NCBI GenBank assembly: GCA_017937505.1
Contig: JAGBDL010000032.1
Span: forward strand, 1 to 59,374
Direction: 5' to 3'
Source of the DNA: Clostridia bacterium
Lineage (GTDB): Bacteria; Bacillota; Clostridia; Christensenellales; Aristaeellaceae
Length of the DNA: 59,374 bases
A program made the translations under genes and the position numbers. Under the pieces are notes generated by a model. The model was not told the DNA's origin and did not search any database. It saw only the letters and a program-made list of their open reading frames with translations. Shown one piece after another: positions 1-10,674 of this stretch (position 1 is its first letter; every line of letters starts with the position of its first letter).

Positions 1-1
1 G

Positions 2-157
2 GGCGTGTGCGCGGCGCTGGTGGGCGGCATCGAGTGGGCGCTGGACAAGACGCCGGTGAGCAACGTGCTGCTGTACGGCATGATGATCGCCGCGTGCGCC
101 GCAATGTGTGCGTGCGCCGCGCGCTTTGGCGGCAAAGGAAAGAGGAAGAAAGCATGA
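2..157 (+). CDS. C-terminal end of a membrane protein (5' truncated)
   Basis: The window opens inside a reading frame that runs for 51 residues and stops with TGA. The visible part has two hydrophobic stretches separated by a short polar segment (residues EWALDKTPVSN) and a basic tail rich in Gly, Lys and Arg, which fits the last two membrane helices and a cytoplasmic C-terminus. The stop overlaps the next start (ATGA), so the two genes are probably translationally coupled. The N-terminus lies outside the window and the family cannot be named from this piece. Confidence 0.6.
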   Translation, partial: GVCAALVGGIEWALDKTPVSNVLLYGMMIAACAAMCACAARFGGKGKRKKA

Positions 158-714
158 AGCGATTTACCGCACAGATTCGTCACAGCTACGACACCATCCT
201 GCGCATGTGCAGGGTGCAGGACGACACCTTTTGCTTTGGCCGCAAGATTCTGATGGCGCTGGCCGGCCTGGCGCTGACGGTGCTGGGCGCATGGAATCTC
301 GCCAGCGCCGCGGGGCTTGTCTTCGCGCTGGTGGGCTGCTGGCTGCTGGTGAGCCTCAATTTCCCGGCCAGGAACCGCGCCCAGAGCATCCGGCAGGCGC
401 TGAACGGCCAATACCCGACCAACCGGTATGAGTTCTACGACAAGCATTTTGTGCTGCTGGCGCAGAACCAGGACGTGGTGGATTACAGCCGGATCATGCG
501 TCTGGTCGAGGATGACGGCTACTGCTATCTGTTTATCAGCGCGCAGGCGGCCTACATGCTGGAGAAGGCCTCCCTGGGTACGGAGCTGAGCCGGTTCATG
601 GCGTTCATGGAGAAGGCGACGGGCCTTTCCTGGATGAAGCCGTACAAGCTGAGCACGTTCAACCTGAAGACCATTCTGGAGCTGCTCAGGGGCGGTAAGC
701 AGGAGAAGAAGTAA
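154..714 (+). CDS. YcxB-like membrane-anchored protein
   Basis: The product has 186 residues. Two hydrophobic segments (about residues 27-70) are followed by a soluble domain with the pattern of YcxB-like proteins: an aromatic-rich strand region (YEFYDKHFVLL), then DYSRIMRLVEDDGYCYLFIS. Family members have an unknown role and are often small bacterial membrane proteins. ATG 154 is chosen because it follows a purine-rich ribosome binding site (AGGAAAGAGGAAG) and overlaps the preceding stop as ATGA. An in-frame upstream ATG at base 7 lies inside the preceding gene and gives a low-complexity Arg-rich extension, so it is rejected. A strong terminator follows directly. Confidence 0.7.
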   Translation: MKRFTAQIRHSYDTILRMCRVQDDTFCFGRKILMALAGLALTVLGAWNLASAAGLVFALVGCWLLVSLNFPARNRAQSIRQALNGQYPTNRYEFYDKHFVLLAQNQDVVDYSRIMRLVEDDGYCYLFISAQAAYMLEKASLGTELSRFMAFMEKATGLSWMKPYKLSTFNLKTILELLRGGKQEKK

Positions 715-716
715 TC

Positions 717-746
717 AAAAGCGGCGGCCGGGCGGCCGCCGCTTTT
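717..746. terminator. bidirectional intrinsic terminator
   Basis: A 13-bp perfect stem (717-729 with 734-746) carries a GGGC loop. Its outer pairs are A-T, giving a T-run on both strands. It sits between the convergent YcxB-like gene and the alanine symporter gene and can serve both. Confidence 0.85.
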
Positions 747-752
747 GCGCAC

Positions 753-2177
<1,425 letters not shown>

Positions 2178-2233
2178 GATGTAAATTTCTCCTTGGCTGG
2201 AATTGAAAAATGAAAACAGGGCATACCCTTCAT

Positions 2234-2262
2234 AGTATACACGAAGCTTGACGCTTTGTAAA
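2234..2262 (-). promoter_or_regulatory. sigma-A-type promoter of the AGCS carrier gene
   Basis: On the minus strand TTTACA (complement of 2257-2262) and TATACT (complement of 2234-2239) are separated by exactly 17 bp, about 60 bases upstream of the start codon. Confidence 0.7.
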
Positions 2263-2284
2263 TCCTTCGCGCCGGCTGAAATGG

Positions 2285-2313
2285 TTGACAAAAACCCTGA
2301 AAGGCTTTATACT
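2285..2313 (+). promoter_or_regulatory. sigma-A-type promoter of the ECF transporter operon
   Basis: TTGACA (2285-2290), a 17-bp spacer and TATACT (2308-2313) lie about 50 bases upstream of the S-component gene. The leader is too short to hold a typical vitamin riboswitch, and none was seen. Confidence 0.85.
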
Positions 2314-2363
2314 TTCTGCGTAAACCACTTCACACCGACAATACAGAGGAGCACACGAGCAAT

Positions 2364-2912
2364 ATGAAGAAGAATTCCATCAAGACCGTCGTGGCCGTGG
2401 GCATCGGCGCGGCGCTGTTCTTTGTCCTGGGCCGCTTTGTGAACATTCCCAGCGGCATCCCGAACACCAATATCTCCGTGCAGTATGCCGTTTTGGGCAT
2501 GCTCGCCAGCATGTACGGCCCGGTCGCGGGCGCGCTCATCGGCTTCATCGGCCACACGCTGATCGACCTGTCCTGGGGCGGCGCGCCGTGGTGGAGCTGG
2601 GTGCTGGCGTCCACCGCCGTGGGCGCTGCCGTCGGCTTCCTGGGCCGGAAGCTGCCCATCAGCGAGGGCGTCTTCGGCAAGAAGGAGATCATCTCCTTCG
2701 CCGTGATCAACGTGATCGCCAACGCCGTCGCCTGGCTGGTGATTGCCCCGGTGCTGGATATCGCGATCTACGCCGAGCCGGCCGCCAAGGTGTTTGCGCA
2801 GGGCGCGATGGCCGCCGTGGCGAACTCCGTCACCGCCGTCGTGATCGGCGCGCTGCTGTGCGCCGCGTACAGCAAGACCATCGCGGGCAAGGGCTCCCTC
2901 GACGCGGAGTAA
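2364..2912 (+). CDS. ECF transporter substrate-binding S component, UPF0397 type
   Basis: The product is a 182-residue integral membrane protein with about five to six hydrophobic segments. The opening KNSIKTVVAVGIGAAL and the stretch FVNIPSGIPNTNI are characteristic of the UPF0397 group of ECF S components, as is the GLIGH-like motif (here GFIGHTLIDL) followed by WWSWV. S components give specificity to ECF vitamin and cofactor importers. The next two genes supply the energising module, so this is a dedicated (group I) ECF system. The substrate is not deducible; the UPF0397/double-ATPase arrangement resembles thiamine-precursor-type importers but that is only analogy. An AGAGGAGC-like ribosome binding site is placed somewhat far from ATG 2364. 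Confidence 0.85.
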   Translation: MKKNSIKTVVAVGIGAALFFVLGRFVNIPSGIPNTNISVQYAVLGMLASMYGPVAGALIGFIGHTLIDLSWGGAPWWSWVLASTAVGAAVGFLGRKLPISEGVFGKKEIISFAVINVIANAVAWLVIAPVLDIAIYAEPAAKVFAQGAMAAVANSVTAVVIGALLCAAYSKTIAGKGSLDAE

Positions 2913-3012
2913 TCCATCGGTTTCTATGGGCAGGGGCAACCCTGCCTTTTTTGACTGAGGGGAAAATGCGCAAACCCGTGCAGTTTAGCGGCTGCGAAAA
3001 GAGGATGAAAGC

Positions 3013-4728
3013 ATGACCACGCCGATCATTTCCTTTAAAAACTTCTCATTTCAGTACCGTGCGCAGAAGCGGCCGACGCTGCTTGACATCAATCTGGACA
3101 TCCTGCCGGGTGAGCGCGTGCTGATCGCCGGGCCCTCCGGCAGCGGCAAGAGCACGCTGGGCAGCTGCATCAACGGCCTGATTCCGTTTTCCTTTCCCGG
3201 CGAGGTCACGGGCGAGCTGACGGTGGACGGCGTGGACGCGCCCCGGGCGGGCATCTTCGAGCTGTCCGCGCATGTGGGCACGGTGCTGCAGGATCCGGAC
3301 GGCCAGTTCATCGGCCTGACGGTGGGCGAGGACATCGCCTTCGCGCTGGAAAACGCGTGCGCGCCGCAGGAGCAGATGAAGGAAACCGTGGCGCGCGTGG
3401 CTGGGCTGGTGGATATCGAAAGCCACCTGGAGTCCGCGCCGCACGAGCTCTCCGGCGGGCAGAAGCAGCGCGTGAGCCTGGCGGGTGTGATGGTCGATCA
3501 GGTGAAGGTGCTGCTGTTTGACGAGCCGCTGGCCAACCTCGACCCCGCGGCCGGCAGGCAGGCGATCGAGCTGATCGACGAGATTCAGAGGAAGACGGAC
3601 ACGACGGTCATCATCATTGAGCACAGGCTCGAGGACGTGCTCTGGCGCAGCGTGGATCGCATCGTGCTGATGAGCGAAGGCCGCATCGCGGCGGACATGC
3701 GCCCGGACGAGCTGCTCTCCACCGGGCTGCTTCAAGCACACGGCATCCGCGAGCCGCTGTATCTGACGGCGCTGCGCTACGCGGGCGTGGAAATTGCACC
3801 GGCGCTGCGCCCGGCGGGAATCGGCACGCTGACGCTCGGCGAAGCGGAGAAGGAGAAGGCTCGCGCGTGGTTTCAGGCCGCGCCGGACAGGGCGGAGGAA
3901 GCGCCGAAGCCGCCGCTGCTTGAGGTGAAGCACCTGAGCTTTGGCTATGCGCCGGAGCAAAGGACGCTGCGCGACGTGAGCTTTTCCATCGGCAGGGGCG
4001 AGATGGTCGCCATCGTGGGCCGAAACGGCGCGGGCAAGTCGACGCTCTCCAAGCTGATCTGCGGCTTTGAAACGCCGGAGAGCGGGACGATGATCTTTGA
4101 CGGCGAGGACATGGCGGGGCTGTCCATCCGCGAGCGCGCCTCGCGCATCGGCTATGTGATGCAGAACCCGAACCAGATGATCTCCAAAACCATGATCTAT
4201 GACGAGGTGGCGCTGGGCATCCGCCGCCGGGGATACACCGAGGAACAGATCCGCGAGAGGGTGGAGCAGACGCTGCGCATCTGCGGACTGTATCCCTTCC
4301 GCAACTGGCCCATCTCAGCGCTCTCCTTCGGCCAGAAGAAGCGCGTGACCATCGCCAGCGTGCTGGTCATGGGCCCGCAGATGATCATCCTGGATGAGCC
4401 GACGGCCGGACAGGACTTTAGGCACTACACCGAGATCATGGAGTTTTTGCGCGGGCTCAACGCGCAGGGCGTGACGGTCGTGATGATCACGCATGACATG
4501 CACTTGATGCTCGAATACACGCCGCGCGCGCTGGTGTTCAGCGGGGGCACGCTGATCGCGGACAGGAGCGCCGCGCAGGTGCTCTGTGACGGCGAGCTGG
4601 TGCGCCGCGCCGCGCTCAAGGAGACGAGCCTCTTTGCGCTGGCAAACCGCTGCGGCGTGGGCGAGCCGGTGGCGTTTGTGGAGCGCTTCATCGATGCGGA
4701 CAGGGAGGTGCGCGCGCATGGCGGCTAA
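3013..4728 (+). CDS. ECF transporter double ATPase (tandem ABC domains)
   Basis: The 571-residue protein contains two fused ABC ATPase domains, equivalent to EcfA1 and EcfA2 joined. The first domain has Walker A GPSGSGKST (residues 40-48), signature LSGGQKQR (from 146) and Walker B LLFDEP (from 167). The second has GRNGAGKST (336-344), a variant signature LSFGQKKR (from 437) and MIILDEPTAGQDF. A linker of about 60 residues separates them. The arrangement with an S component before it and EcfT after it is typical of the UPF0397-linked ATPases. It powers import through the T component. The ATG follows GAGGATGAAAGC. Its end overlaps the next gene by 11 bases, which suggests translational coupling. 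Confidence 0.92.
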   Translation: MTTPIISFKNFSFQYRAQKRPTLLDINLDILPGERVLIAGPSGSGKSTLGSCINGLIPFSFPGEVTGELTVDGVDAPRAGIFELSAHVGTVLQDPDGQFIGLTVGEDIAFALENACAPQEQMKETVARVAGLVDIESHLESAPHELSGGQKQRVSLAGVMVDQVKVLLFDEPLANLDPAAGRQAIELIDEIQRKTDTTVIIIEHRLEDVLWRSVDRIVLMSEGRIAADMRPDELLSTGLLQAHGIREPLYLTALRYAGVEIAPALRPAGIGTLTLGEAEKEKARAWFQAAPDRAEEAPKPPLLEVKHLSFGYAPEQRTLRDVSFSIGRGEMVAIVGRNGAGKSTLSKLICGFETPESGTMIFDGEDMAGLSIRERASRIGYVMQNPNQMISKTMIYDEVALGIRRRGYTEEQIRERVEQTLRICGLYPFRNWPISALSFGQKKRVTIASVLVMGPQMIILDEPTAGQDFRHYTEIMEFLRGLNAQGVTVVMITHDMHLMLEYTPRALVFSGGTLIADRSAAQVLCDGELVRRAALKETSLFALANRCGVGEPVAFVERFIDADREVRAHGG

Positions 4729-5551
4729 GACGGTGCTCAACTATCTGCCCAGAAGGAGCGTCGTGCACGACCTGACCGGCACGACGAAACTGGCGTTTTT
4801 CCTGCTCTTCACGTTCGCCGGCATGCTGACCTACGACACGCGCGTGCTGCTGGGCCTGCTGCTTGTCAGCCTGCTGGCGTTCAGGGCCAGCCGCATCCGG
4901 GTGAGGGAAGTCCGGTTCATGCTCGTGTTCATGCTGGTGTTCCTGCTGATGAACAACTTCTTTGTCTTCCTCTTCAACCCCAATCAGGGCACGGAGATTT
5001 ACGGCACGCGGCATGTGCTGCTGAATCTGCCCGGGCGGTTCGCCGTGACGGCGGAGGAGCTGTTTTATCTGCTCAACATCACGCTCAAGTACTTCATCGC
5101 GCTGCCGGTGGCGATCCTGTTCATCTCCGCGACGGACCCCAGCGAGTTCGCCGCGAGCTTAAACAGCATCGGCGTGTCCTACCGCGTGGGCTACTCGGTG
5201 GCCATCGCGCTGCGCTACATCCCGGATATCCAGCGCGACTACCACAGCATCAGCCAGGCGCAGCAGGCGCGCGGCGTGGAGCTGGGCAAAAAGGAGCCGC
5301 TCTTCACGCGGCTCAAAAACGCGGCGGGCATCCTGCTGCCGCTGATTCTCTCCAGCCTGGCCCGCATCGACGTGATCTCCAACGCCATGGAGCTGCGCGG
5401 CTTCGGCAAGAACAAAAAGCGTACCTGGTATCGTCAGCGTCCGTTTGCCCGAAACGACTACCTGGCGCTTGTGCTGGGCGCTTTGCTGCTGGCGCTGAGC
5501 ATCGTCATCACGTTTTACGACGGGAACCGCTTCTACAACCCGTTCATCTGA
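4718..5551 (+). CDS. ECF transporter transmembrane T component (EcfT)
   Basis: The 277-residue protein has several hydrophobic helices in the N-terminal half and a last helix near the C-terminus. Two short motifs diagnostic of EcfT coupling helices are visible: QARGVELG and ELRGFG, each with the Ala/Glu-x-Arg-Gly core that docks on the ATPases. The ATG at 4718 is preceded by GGGAGGTG and lies inside the end of the ATPase gene. An upstream reading of the same frame lies wholly inside the ATPase gene and is rejected. It completes the transporter with the two preceding genes. It may be shared with other S components encoded elsewhere, but the operon arrangement argues for a dedicated system. Confidence 0.9.
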   Translation: MAAKTVLNYLPRRSVVHDLTGTTKLAFFLLFTFAGMLTYDTRVLLGLLLVSLLAFRASRIRVREVRFMLVFMLVFLLMNNFFVFLFNPNQGTEIYGTRHVLLNLPGRFAVTAEELFYLLNITLKYFIALPVAILFISATDPSEFAASLNSIGVSYRVGYSVAIALRYIPDIQRDYHSISQAQQARGVELGKKEPLFTRLKNAAGILLPLILSSLARIDVISNAMELRGFGKNKKRTWYRQRPFARNDYLALVLGALLLALSIVITFYDGNRFYNPFI

Positions 5552-5576
5552 TCAGGCGAGACGAAGGAGGATGCGT

Positions 5577-7712
5577 ATGGAGAACCAACAGATTGCCGCG
5601 CGCGTGGAGGCGCTTCTGGCGGAGATGACGCTGGAGGAGAAGGCCGCGCAGATGATTCAGGTACCCTATGCGATCGTGGGCCGCGAGGAGGCCCTGCGCT
5701 GGGCGCGCCTGGGCGCGGGCTCGTTTCTGCATGTGCTGGGCGACGACGCCCGCGAGATTCAGAAGACCGCGATGGAGGAATCCCGGCTGGGCATTCCGGT
5801 GATCTTCGGCATCGACGCGATTCACGGTCACGGACTCAACGACCACGCGACCATTTTCCCGACGCAGCTGGCCGCGGCCTGCTCGTTTAACCCGGACGTG
5901 GCCTATACCATGGGGCAGGTGACGGCGCGCGAGGTGGCTTCCGACGGCCTGCACTGGACGTTCTCGCCGGTGCTGTGCCTGGGCCGCGATACGCGCTGGG
6001 GCCGCATCGACGAGACGTTCGGCGAGGATCCGGTTCTGGCGGGCGAGATGGGCGCGGCGATCATTCGGGGCTATCAGGGCGAGGATCTGGCGGACGGCGA
6101 GCACATCCTGGCCTGCGCCAAGCACTACATCGGCTACGGCGAGGCGGTCGGCGCGCGCGACGCCTGCGACACGGAGATGACCTACCGCAAGCTGCGCGAG
6201 GTGTTCCTGCCGCCGTTTCAAAGGGCGGTCGATGCGGGCGTGGGCAGCGTCATGACGGCCTACGGCGCCATCGACGGTACGCCGTTCACCATCGACAGCG
6301 TCTCCCTCAAGGATATCCTGCGCGGCGAGCTGGGCTTTGACGGCTTCGTCGTCACCGACTGGGACAATGTGAATGCCCTGGTGCGCCGCCAGCACGTCGC
6401 CGAGACGGCCGAACAGGCCTCCGTGATGGCCGCGATGGCGGGCAACGACATGATCATGACCTCCACGCAGTTTTACGACGCGGTCATCAGGGCTGTGCGC
6501 GCGGGCGAGCTGGAGGAGCGCGTGCTGGACGACGCAGTGCGCCACATCCTGACGGTCAAGCTGCGCATGAACCTGTTTGAAAAGCCGGAGAAGACCGGCA
6601 GGCCCGGGTGCCTGGGCTGCGCGGAGCACCTGGCCGCGGCGAAGGATGCGGCGGACAGGAGCCTCGTGCTGCTCGCCAACGACGGTGTGCTGCCGCTGGG
6701 CAGGTCGGTCAGGAAGGTTGCGGTCATCGGATCGAACGCGGACGACATCCGCGCGCAGCTTGGCGACTGGACATACTTCACCCATCCGACGCCGGATCCG
6801 GCGCACGAGCCGGTGCGCCCGTATGTGACGGTGAAGGAGGGCATGGAGGCGGCGTGCGCAAAGCGCGGCATGGCGTGCGTCTATCACCGCGGCTGCTCCG
6901 TGCTCCCCGGCGAGTACGAGGACATCGCGGGCGCGGTCGAGACGGCCAGGAATGCGGACGCAATCGTGCTGGTTGTGGGCGACGTGATCGAGCAGACCGG
7001 CGAGGAGAAGGACCGCGCGGTGCTGGAGCTCTCCGGAAAACAGATGGAGCTGTTTGACGCGCTGCGCGCGCTGGGCATTCCGCTGGTTACCGTGCTGGTC
7101 GCCTCCAAGCCGCTGGCGGTGGGCCGCACGGCGACGGACGCGGATGCGTTTCTCTGTGCGTTTAACGGCGGCCTGTTCGGCGGCGAGGCCGTGGCGAAGG
7201 CCATCTTCGGCGAGATCAACCCGAGCGGCCGCCTGCCCATCTCCTTCCCGCGCGCGAGCGGTCAGGTGCCGGTGTATTACAACAGCCTGCCGGGCTGGCA
7301 CACGCAGCCGGGCAAGGGCTACGGCGACCTGCCGGACACGCCGCTGTACGCGTTCGGCGAGGGCATGGGGTACAGCGCGTTTGCCTATGACGGCCTGACG
7401 TTTGACGAAAAGACGCTTGAGGCGGGCGTGAACGTGACCAACACCGGCCGCATGGCCGGCACGGAGACCGTGCAGGCGTACTTCCGCGACGTGGTCTCCT
7501 CCGTGCTCACGCCGGTCAGGCAGCTGATCGCCTTCGGGCAGGTGACGCTCGCGCCGGGCGAGACGGCGCGGGTGACGTTCCGCTTTGCGCGCGAGGACTT
7601 CTCGCTGGTCAACCGCCGGGAGCAGCGCGTGACCGAGCCGGGCGAATTTGTGCTGATGATCGGCCACTCCAGCCGCGATGCAGATTTGCTCAAAACGGCG
7701 TTCAGGCTGTGA
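5577..7712 (+). CDS. glycoside hydrolase family 3 (beta-glucosidase/beta-xylosidase type)
   Basis: The 711-residue product has the full GH3 architecture: an N-terminal TIM barrel with the nucleophile motif GFVVTDWD (Asp at about 261) and the substrate-contact segment KHYIGYGE (from about 182), a second alpha/beta sandwich domain (from about 360), and a C-terminal fibronectin-III-like domain (VNVTNTGRMAGTETVQAYF). There is no signal peptide, so it acts inside the cell on imported beta-glycosides. ATG 5577 is chosen over ATG 5571 because the AAGGAGG at 5564-5570 is directly adjacent to 5571 but six bases from 5577. It follows EcfT by 25 bases with no visible terminator, so it is probably in the ECF operon. 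Sugar specificity is not readable. Confidence 0.9.
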   Translation: MENQQIAARVEALLAEMTLEEKAAQMIQVPYAIVGREEALRWARLGAGSFLHVLGDDAREIQKTAMEESRLGIPVIFGIDAIHGHGLNDHATIFPTQLAAACSFNPDVAYTMGQVTAREVASDGLHWTFSPVLCLGRDTRWGRIDETFGEDPVLAGEMGAAIIRGYQGEDLADGEHILACAKHYIGYGEAVGARDACDTEMTYRKLREVFLPPFQRAVDAGVGSVMTAYGAIDGTPFTIDSVSLKDILRGELGFDGFVVTDWDNVNALVRRQHVAETAEQASVMAAMAGNDMIMTSTQFYDAVIRAVRAGELEERVLDDAVRHILTVKLRMNLFEKPEKTGRPGCLGCAEHLAAAKDAADRSLVLLANDGVLPLGRSVRKVAVIGSNADDIRAQLGDWTYFTHPTPDPAHEPVRPYVTVKEGMEAACAKRGMACVYHRGCSVLPGEYEDIAGAVETARNADAIVLVVGDVIEQTGEEKDRAVLELSGKQMELFDALRALGIPLVTVLVASKPLAVGRTATDADAFLCAFNGGLFGGEAVAKAIFGEINPSGRLPISFPRASGQVPVYYNSLPGWHTQPGKGYGDLPDTPLYAFGEGMGYSAFAYDGLTFDEKTLEAGVNVTNTGRMAGTETVQAYFRDVVSSVLTPVRQLIAFGQVTLAPGETARVTFRFAREDFSLVNRREQRVTEPGEFVLMIGHSSRDADLLKTAFRL

Positions 7713-7737
7713 GGCGCAGAACGCATTTCCTGATCAG

Positions 7738-7763
7738 GCGGACGGCTTCGGCCGTCCGCTTTG
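7738..7763 (+). terminator. intrinsic terminator after the ECF/GH3 operon
   Basis: A 9-bp GC-rich stem (7738-7746 with 7751-7759) has a TTCG tetraloop and is followed by TTT. It lies 25 bases after the GH3 stop. Confidence 0.8.
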
Positions 7764-7766
7764 AAC

Positions 7767-7795
7767 TTGACATCCAATATTCCACCGCTTATACT
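7767..7795 (+). promoter_or_regulatory. sigma-A-type promoter of the MATE gene
   Basis: TTGACA (7767-7772), a 17-bp spacer and TATACT (7790-7795) start only a few bases after the preceding terminator, about 55 bases upstream of the MATE start codon. Confidence 0.85.
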
Positions 7796-7848
7796 GAGGA
7801 AGAATGACGGGAAAGTAAGAACGGACGGACAGGGAAAGAAACAGAAAG

Positions 7849-9237
7849 ATGAACCGATTGAAGAAGTTTTTTGGCGCGCAGGACATGACAGTGGGCAAGC
7901 CGCTGAGCAACCTGATCGTCTTTTCGGTGCCGCTGCTGATCGGCAACCTGGCACAGCAGATGTACAACACGGCCGATTCGATCATCGTCGGCCAGTATGT
8001 CGGCGACAGCGCCCTGGCCGCCGTGGGCGCCAGCGGCCCGATTCTCAACCTCCTGCTGCTGCTGTTCATGGGCATATCCACCGGCGCGGGCATTCTGGTC
8101 TCGCAGTATTTCGGCGCGCACAGGCAGGAGGAGCTGGAGGCGAGCGTGGGCACCTGCCTGACGCTCACATTCATCGCCAGCCTGATCATCATGGCGGTCG
8201 GCCCGCTGATGATCGAGCCGCTGATGACGCTGCTGGACACGCCGGCGGACGTGTACGGCATGGCGGTCGATTACCTGACGATCATCACCGTGGGCATCAT
8301 GGGCTGCGCGTATTACAACATCGTCTCCGGCATCCTGCGCGGCCTGGGCGATTCCGTCTCGCCGCTGATCTTCCTGATCGTGGCGTGCCTGCTCAATATC
8401 GCGCTTGACCTGCTGTTCGTCGCGAAGCTGGGCATGACGGCGGACGGCGTGGCGCTGGCAACGGCCATCGCGCAGGGGGCGTCCGCGGTGCTGTGCCTCT
8501 GGCGGCTGTGCCACATGCGGGAAACGCTGACGCTGAGCGGCAGAAGCCTCATCCCGGACAGGCACATGACGCTGCGGACCATCCGGCTCGGCCTGCCCTC
8601 CGGCCTGACGCAGGCGATCTTCTCCATGGCGGCCATCGTCGTGCAGGCGCTGACCAACTCGTTCGGCACCAGCGTCATCGCGTGCGCGATCGTCGTGATG
8701 CGCGTGGACGGCTTTGCGATGATGCCGAACTTCACCTTCGGCACCGCCATGACGACGTTCGTCGGACAGAACGTGGGCGCAAACCGCATGGACCGCGTGC
8801 ACGAGGGCGTGCGCAAGGGCGTGGCCGCGGGCCTGGCGGTGGCCGTCGTGCTGGTGGCGTGCATCCTGCTGTTCGGCGAAAACCTGATGCGCATGTTCAC
8901 CTCCACGGAGGAGGTCGTCCGGCTGGGCGTGCACATGCTGCACATCCTGGCCCTGGGCTATATCGCCATGTCCGTCACGCAGAGCCTCTCCGGCGTCATG
9001 CGCGGCGCGGGCGACACCGTCACCCCGATGTGGATCTCCTTTATCACCACGTTTGTCATCCGCATGCCGCTGGCGTACGCCATCGCGTACTTCACCCGCA
9101 GCGAGACGCTGCCAAACGGCACCCCGGATTGCATCTTCATTTCCTTGCTCATCTCCTGGGTCATGGGCGCGGTGCTGACCGCCGTGCTGTATCGCCGTGG
9201 AAGGTGGAAGCAGCGCAGCGTCGTCAGGGAAGGCTGA
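7849..9237 (+). CDS. MATE family efflux transporter
   Basis: The 462-residue membrane protein has about twelve hydrophobic segments in two homologous halves. The N-terminal signature SVPLLIGNLAQQMYNTADSI with following GQYVGDSALAAVGAS is typical of MATE drug/Na+ or H+ antiporters of the NorM/DinF-like group in Firmicutes. The second half carries the parallel pattern QNVGANRMDRV. Substrates are likely cationic compounds, but MATE substrates cannot be read from sequence. The start follows a GGGAAAGAAACAGAAAG purine stretch. A sugar transferase gene starts 38 bases downstream, so the two may be co-transcribed. Confidence 0.92.
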   Translation: MNRLKKFFGAQDMTVGKPLSNLIVFSVPLLIGNLAQQMYNTADSIIVGQYVGDSALAAVGASGPILNLLLLLFMGISTGAGILVSQYFGAHRQEELEASVGTCLTLTFIASLIIMAVGPLMIEPLMTLLDTPADVYGMAVDYLTIITVGIMGCAYYNIVSGILRGLGDSVSPLIFLIVACLLNIALDLLFVAKLGMTADGVALATAIAQGASAVLCLWRLCHMRETLTLSGRSLIPDRHMTLRTIRLGLPSGLTQAIFSMAAIVVQALTNSFGTSVIACAIVVMRVDGFAMMPNFTFGTAMTTFVGQNVGANRMDRVHEGVRKGVAAGLAVAVVLVACILLFGENLMRMFTSTEEVVRLGVHMLHILALGYIAMSVTQSLSGVMRGAGDTVTPMWISFITTFVIRMPLAYAIAYFTRSETLPNGTPDCIFISLLISWVMGAVLTAVLYRRGRWKQRSVVREG

Positions 9238-9275
9238 CGGAACCTGCATCGGAAGACAGAAAGGCAGGATAACGC

Positions 9276-10667
9276 ATGATTAAGCGCAATCAGAGCATGC
9301 TCAATGCGCTCAATTTGATTTCGGACGGCGTACTGACGCTGCTGTCCTATGTCTGCGCGCTGTGGCTGCGCTTTGAGGTGCTCGGGGGACGGCAGACCCT
9401 GCAGCTGACGAGCCCGAGGCTGGTCGCGCTCATCTTTGGCTATTGCATCCTGATCGTGCTGGTGTACTATGCCCTGGGCCTGTACGGCTATGGCCGCCTG
9501 CGCAGAAGGCGCGAGGAGGGCCTGTGCATCCTGCTGGTCAACGGCCTGGGCACACTGGCGCTGATGGCGACGTTCTACGTCGTGCGCATCGTGGATTTCT
9601 CCCGCCTGATGCTCATCCTGTTCTGGCTGATTTCCAGCGTGGCCGTCGTCCTCAAGCGAGCCCTCCTGCGCGGCGCGCTCTCGTATTACCGGAGCCGTGG
9701 CTACAACCTCAAGCATGTGATCGTCATCGGCTGCGGCCATCTGGCGCGCCAGTATGCGCGGGACATCCGGAGCAATCCGCAGATGGGCTTTTCCATCATG
9801 GGCTATATCGGCTGCGAAAAGCAGGACGATCTGGGCAAATACCTGGGGGATTATACGCAGGTGGAGGCCATTCTGGAGGCCAACAGCCCGGACGAGGTGA
9901 TCGTTGCGCTCGATCCGCAGGACATCGCCGTGATGCCGGACATCCTCGCCGCTGCGGACAAGGAGGGCGTTCGCCTGAGCCTGATCCCGTTTTTCAACGA
10001 TTATATTCCCAGAACCCCGACGATCACGGCGGTGGGCCGCACGAAGCTCATCGACATGCGCGACACGCCGCTGGACGATCTGGGCTGGGCGATGGTCAAG
10101 CGGGCGATGGACGTCGCGATTTCGCTGTGCCTGATTCTTCTGTTCAGCCCGGTGATGCTGGCGGTGGCCGTCGGCGTCAAGCTCTCCAGTCCCGGCCCGG
10201 TGCTCTTTAGGCAGGAGCGCATCGGCAAAAACAAGAAGCCCTTTCAGATGCTCAAGTTCCGCAGCATGCGCATCACCGGCACGGAGGACACCGGATGGAG
10301 CACGGACAGCGACCCGCGCAAGACGCGGTTCGGCAGCTTCATCCGCAAGTTCAGCCTGGACGAGCTGCCGCAGTTCTTCAATGTGCTCAGGGGCGACATG
10401 AGCATCGTCGGCCCCCGGCCGGAGGTGCCCTATCATGTGCGCCATTTCAAGGAGGAGATTCCGCTGTACCTGCTCAGGCAGCAGGTGCGCCCCGGCATCA
10501 CGGGCTGGGCGCAGGTGAACGGCCTGCGCGGCGACACCTCCATCGAGGAGCGCGTGAAGTACGACCTGTGGTACATCGAAAACTGGAGCATCTGGCTGGA
10601 CGTGAAGATCATGCTCAGGACGGCGCTGGGCGGCATGGTGAACAGGGAGGTCGTAAAAACACAGTAA
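9276..10667 (+). CDS. undecaprenyl-phosphate sugar phosphotransferase (WcaJ-like, polyprenyl-P hexose-1-P transferase)
   Basis: The 463-residue protein starts exopolysaccharide repeat units by moving a hexose-1-phosphate from a UDP-sugar onto undecaprenyl phosphate at the membrane. Four hydrophobic helices occupy the N-terminal ~115 residues, followed by a nucleotide-fold CoA_binding_3-like domain ([14 protein letters not shown]) and the catalytic bacterial sugar transferase domain from about residue 270, with a hydrophobic hairpin ([14 protein letters not shown]), [41 protein letters not shown] and [10 protein letters not shown]. This is the long WcaJ/EpsE type, different from the short enzyme at 30.7 kb. 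The start is preceded by GAAAGGCAGGATAACGC. Confidence 0.9.
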   Translation: MIKRNQSMLNALNLISDGVLTLLSYVCALWLRFEVLGGRQTLQLTSPRLVALIFGYCILIVLVYYALGLYGYGRLRRRREEGLCILLVNGLGTLALMATFYVVRIVDFSRLMLILFWLISSVAVVLKRALLRGALSYYRSRGYNLKHVIVIGCGHLARQYARDIRSNPQMGFSIMGYIGCEKQDDLGKYLGDYTQVEAILEANSPDEVIVALDPQDIAVMPDILAAADKEGVRLSLIPFFNDYIPRTPTITAVGRTKLIDMRDTPLDDLGWAMVKRAMDVAISLCLILLFSPVMLAVAVGVKLSSPGPVLFRQERIGKNKKPFQMLKFRSMRITGTEDTGWSTDSDPRKTRFGSFIRKFSLDELPQFFNVLRGDMSIVGPRPEVPYHVRHFKEEIPLYLLRQQVRPGITGWAQVNGLRGDTSIEERVKYDLWYIENWSIWLDVKIMLRTALGGMVNREVVKTQ

Positions 10668-10674
10668 AAACCCC

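Noticed and set aside
7..153. N-terminal extension of the YcxB-like protein from ATG at base 7
   Set aside because: Low-complexity Arg/Gly sequence lying out of frame over the end of the preceding gene; the ribosome binding site supports ATG 154.
2314..2363. Vitamin riboswitch before the ECF operon
   Set aside because: Only about 50 bases separate the promoter from the start codon and no conserved aptamer elements were found.
5544..7667. 707-residue minus-strand frame under the GH3 gene
   Set aside because: It is a shadow of a clear GH3 gene with an Arg/His-rich sequence.
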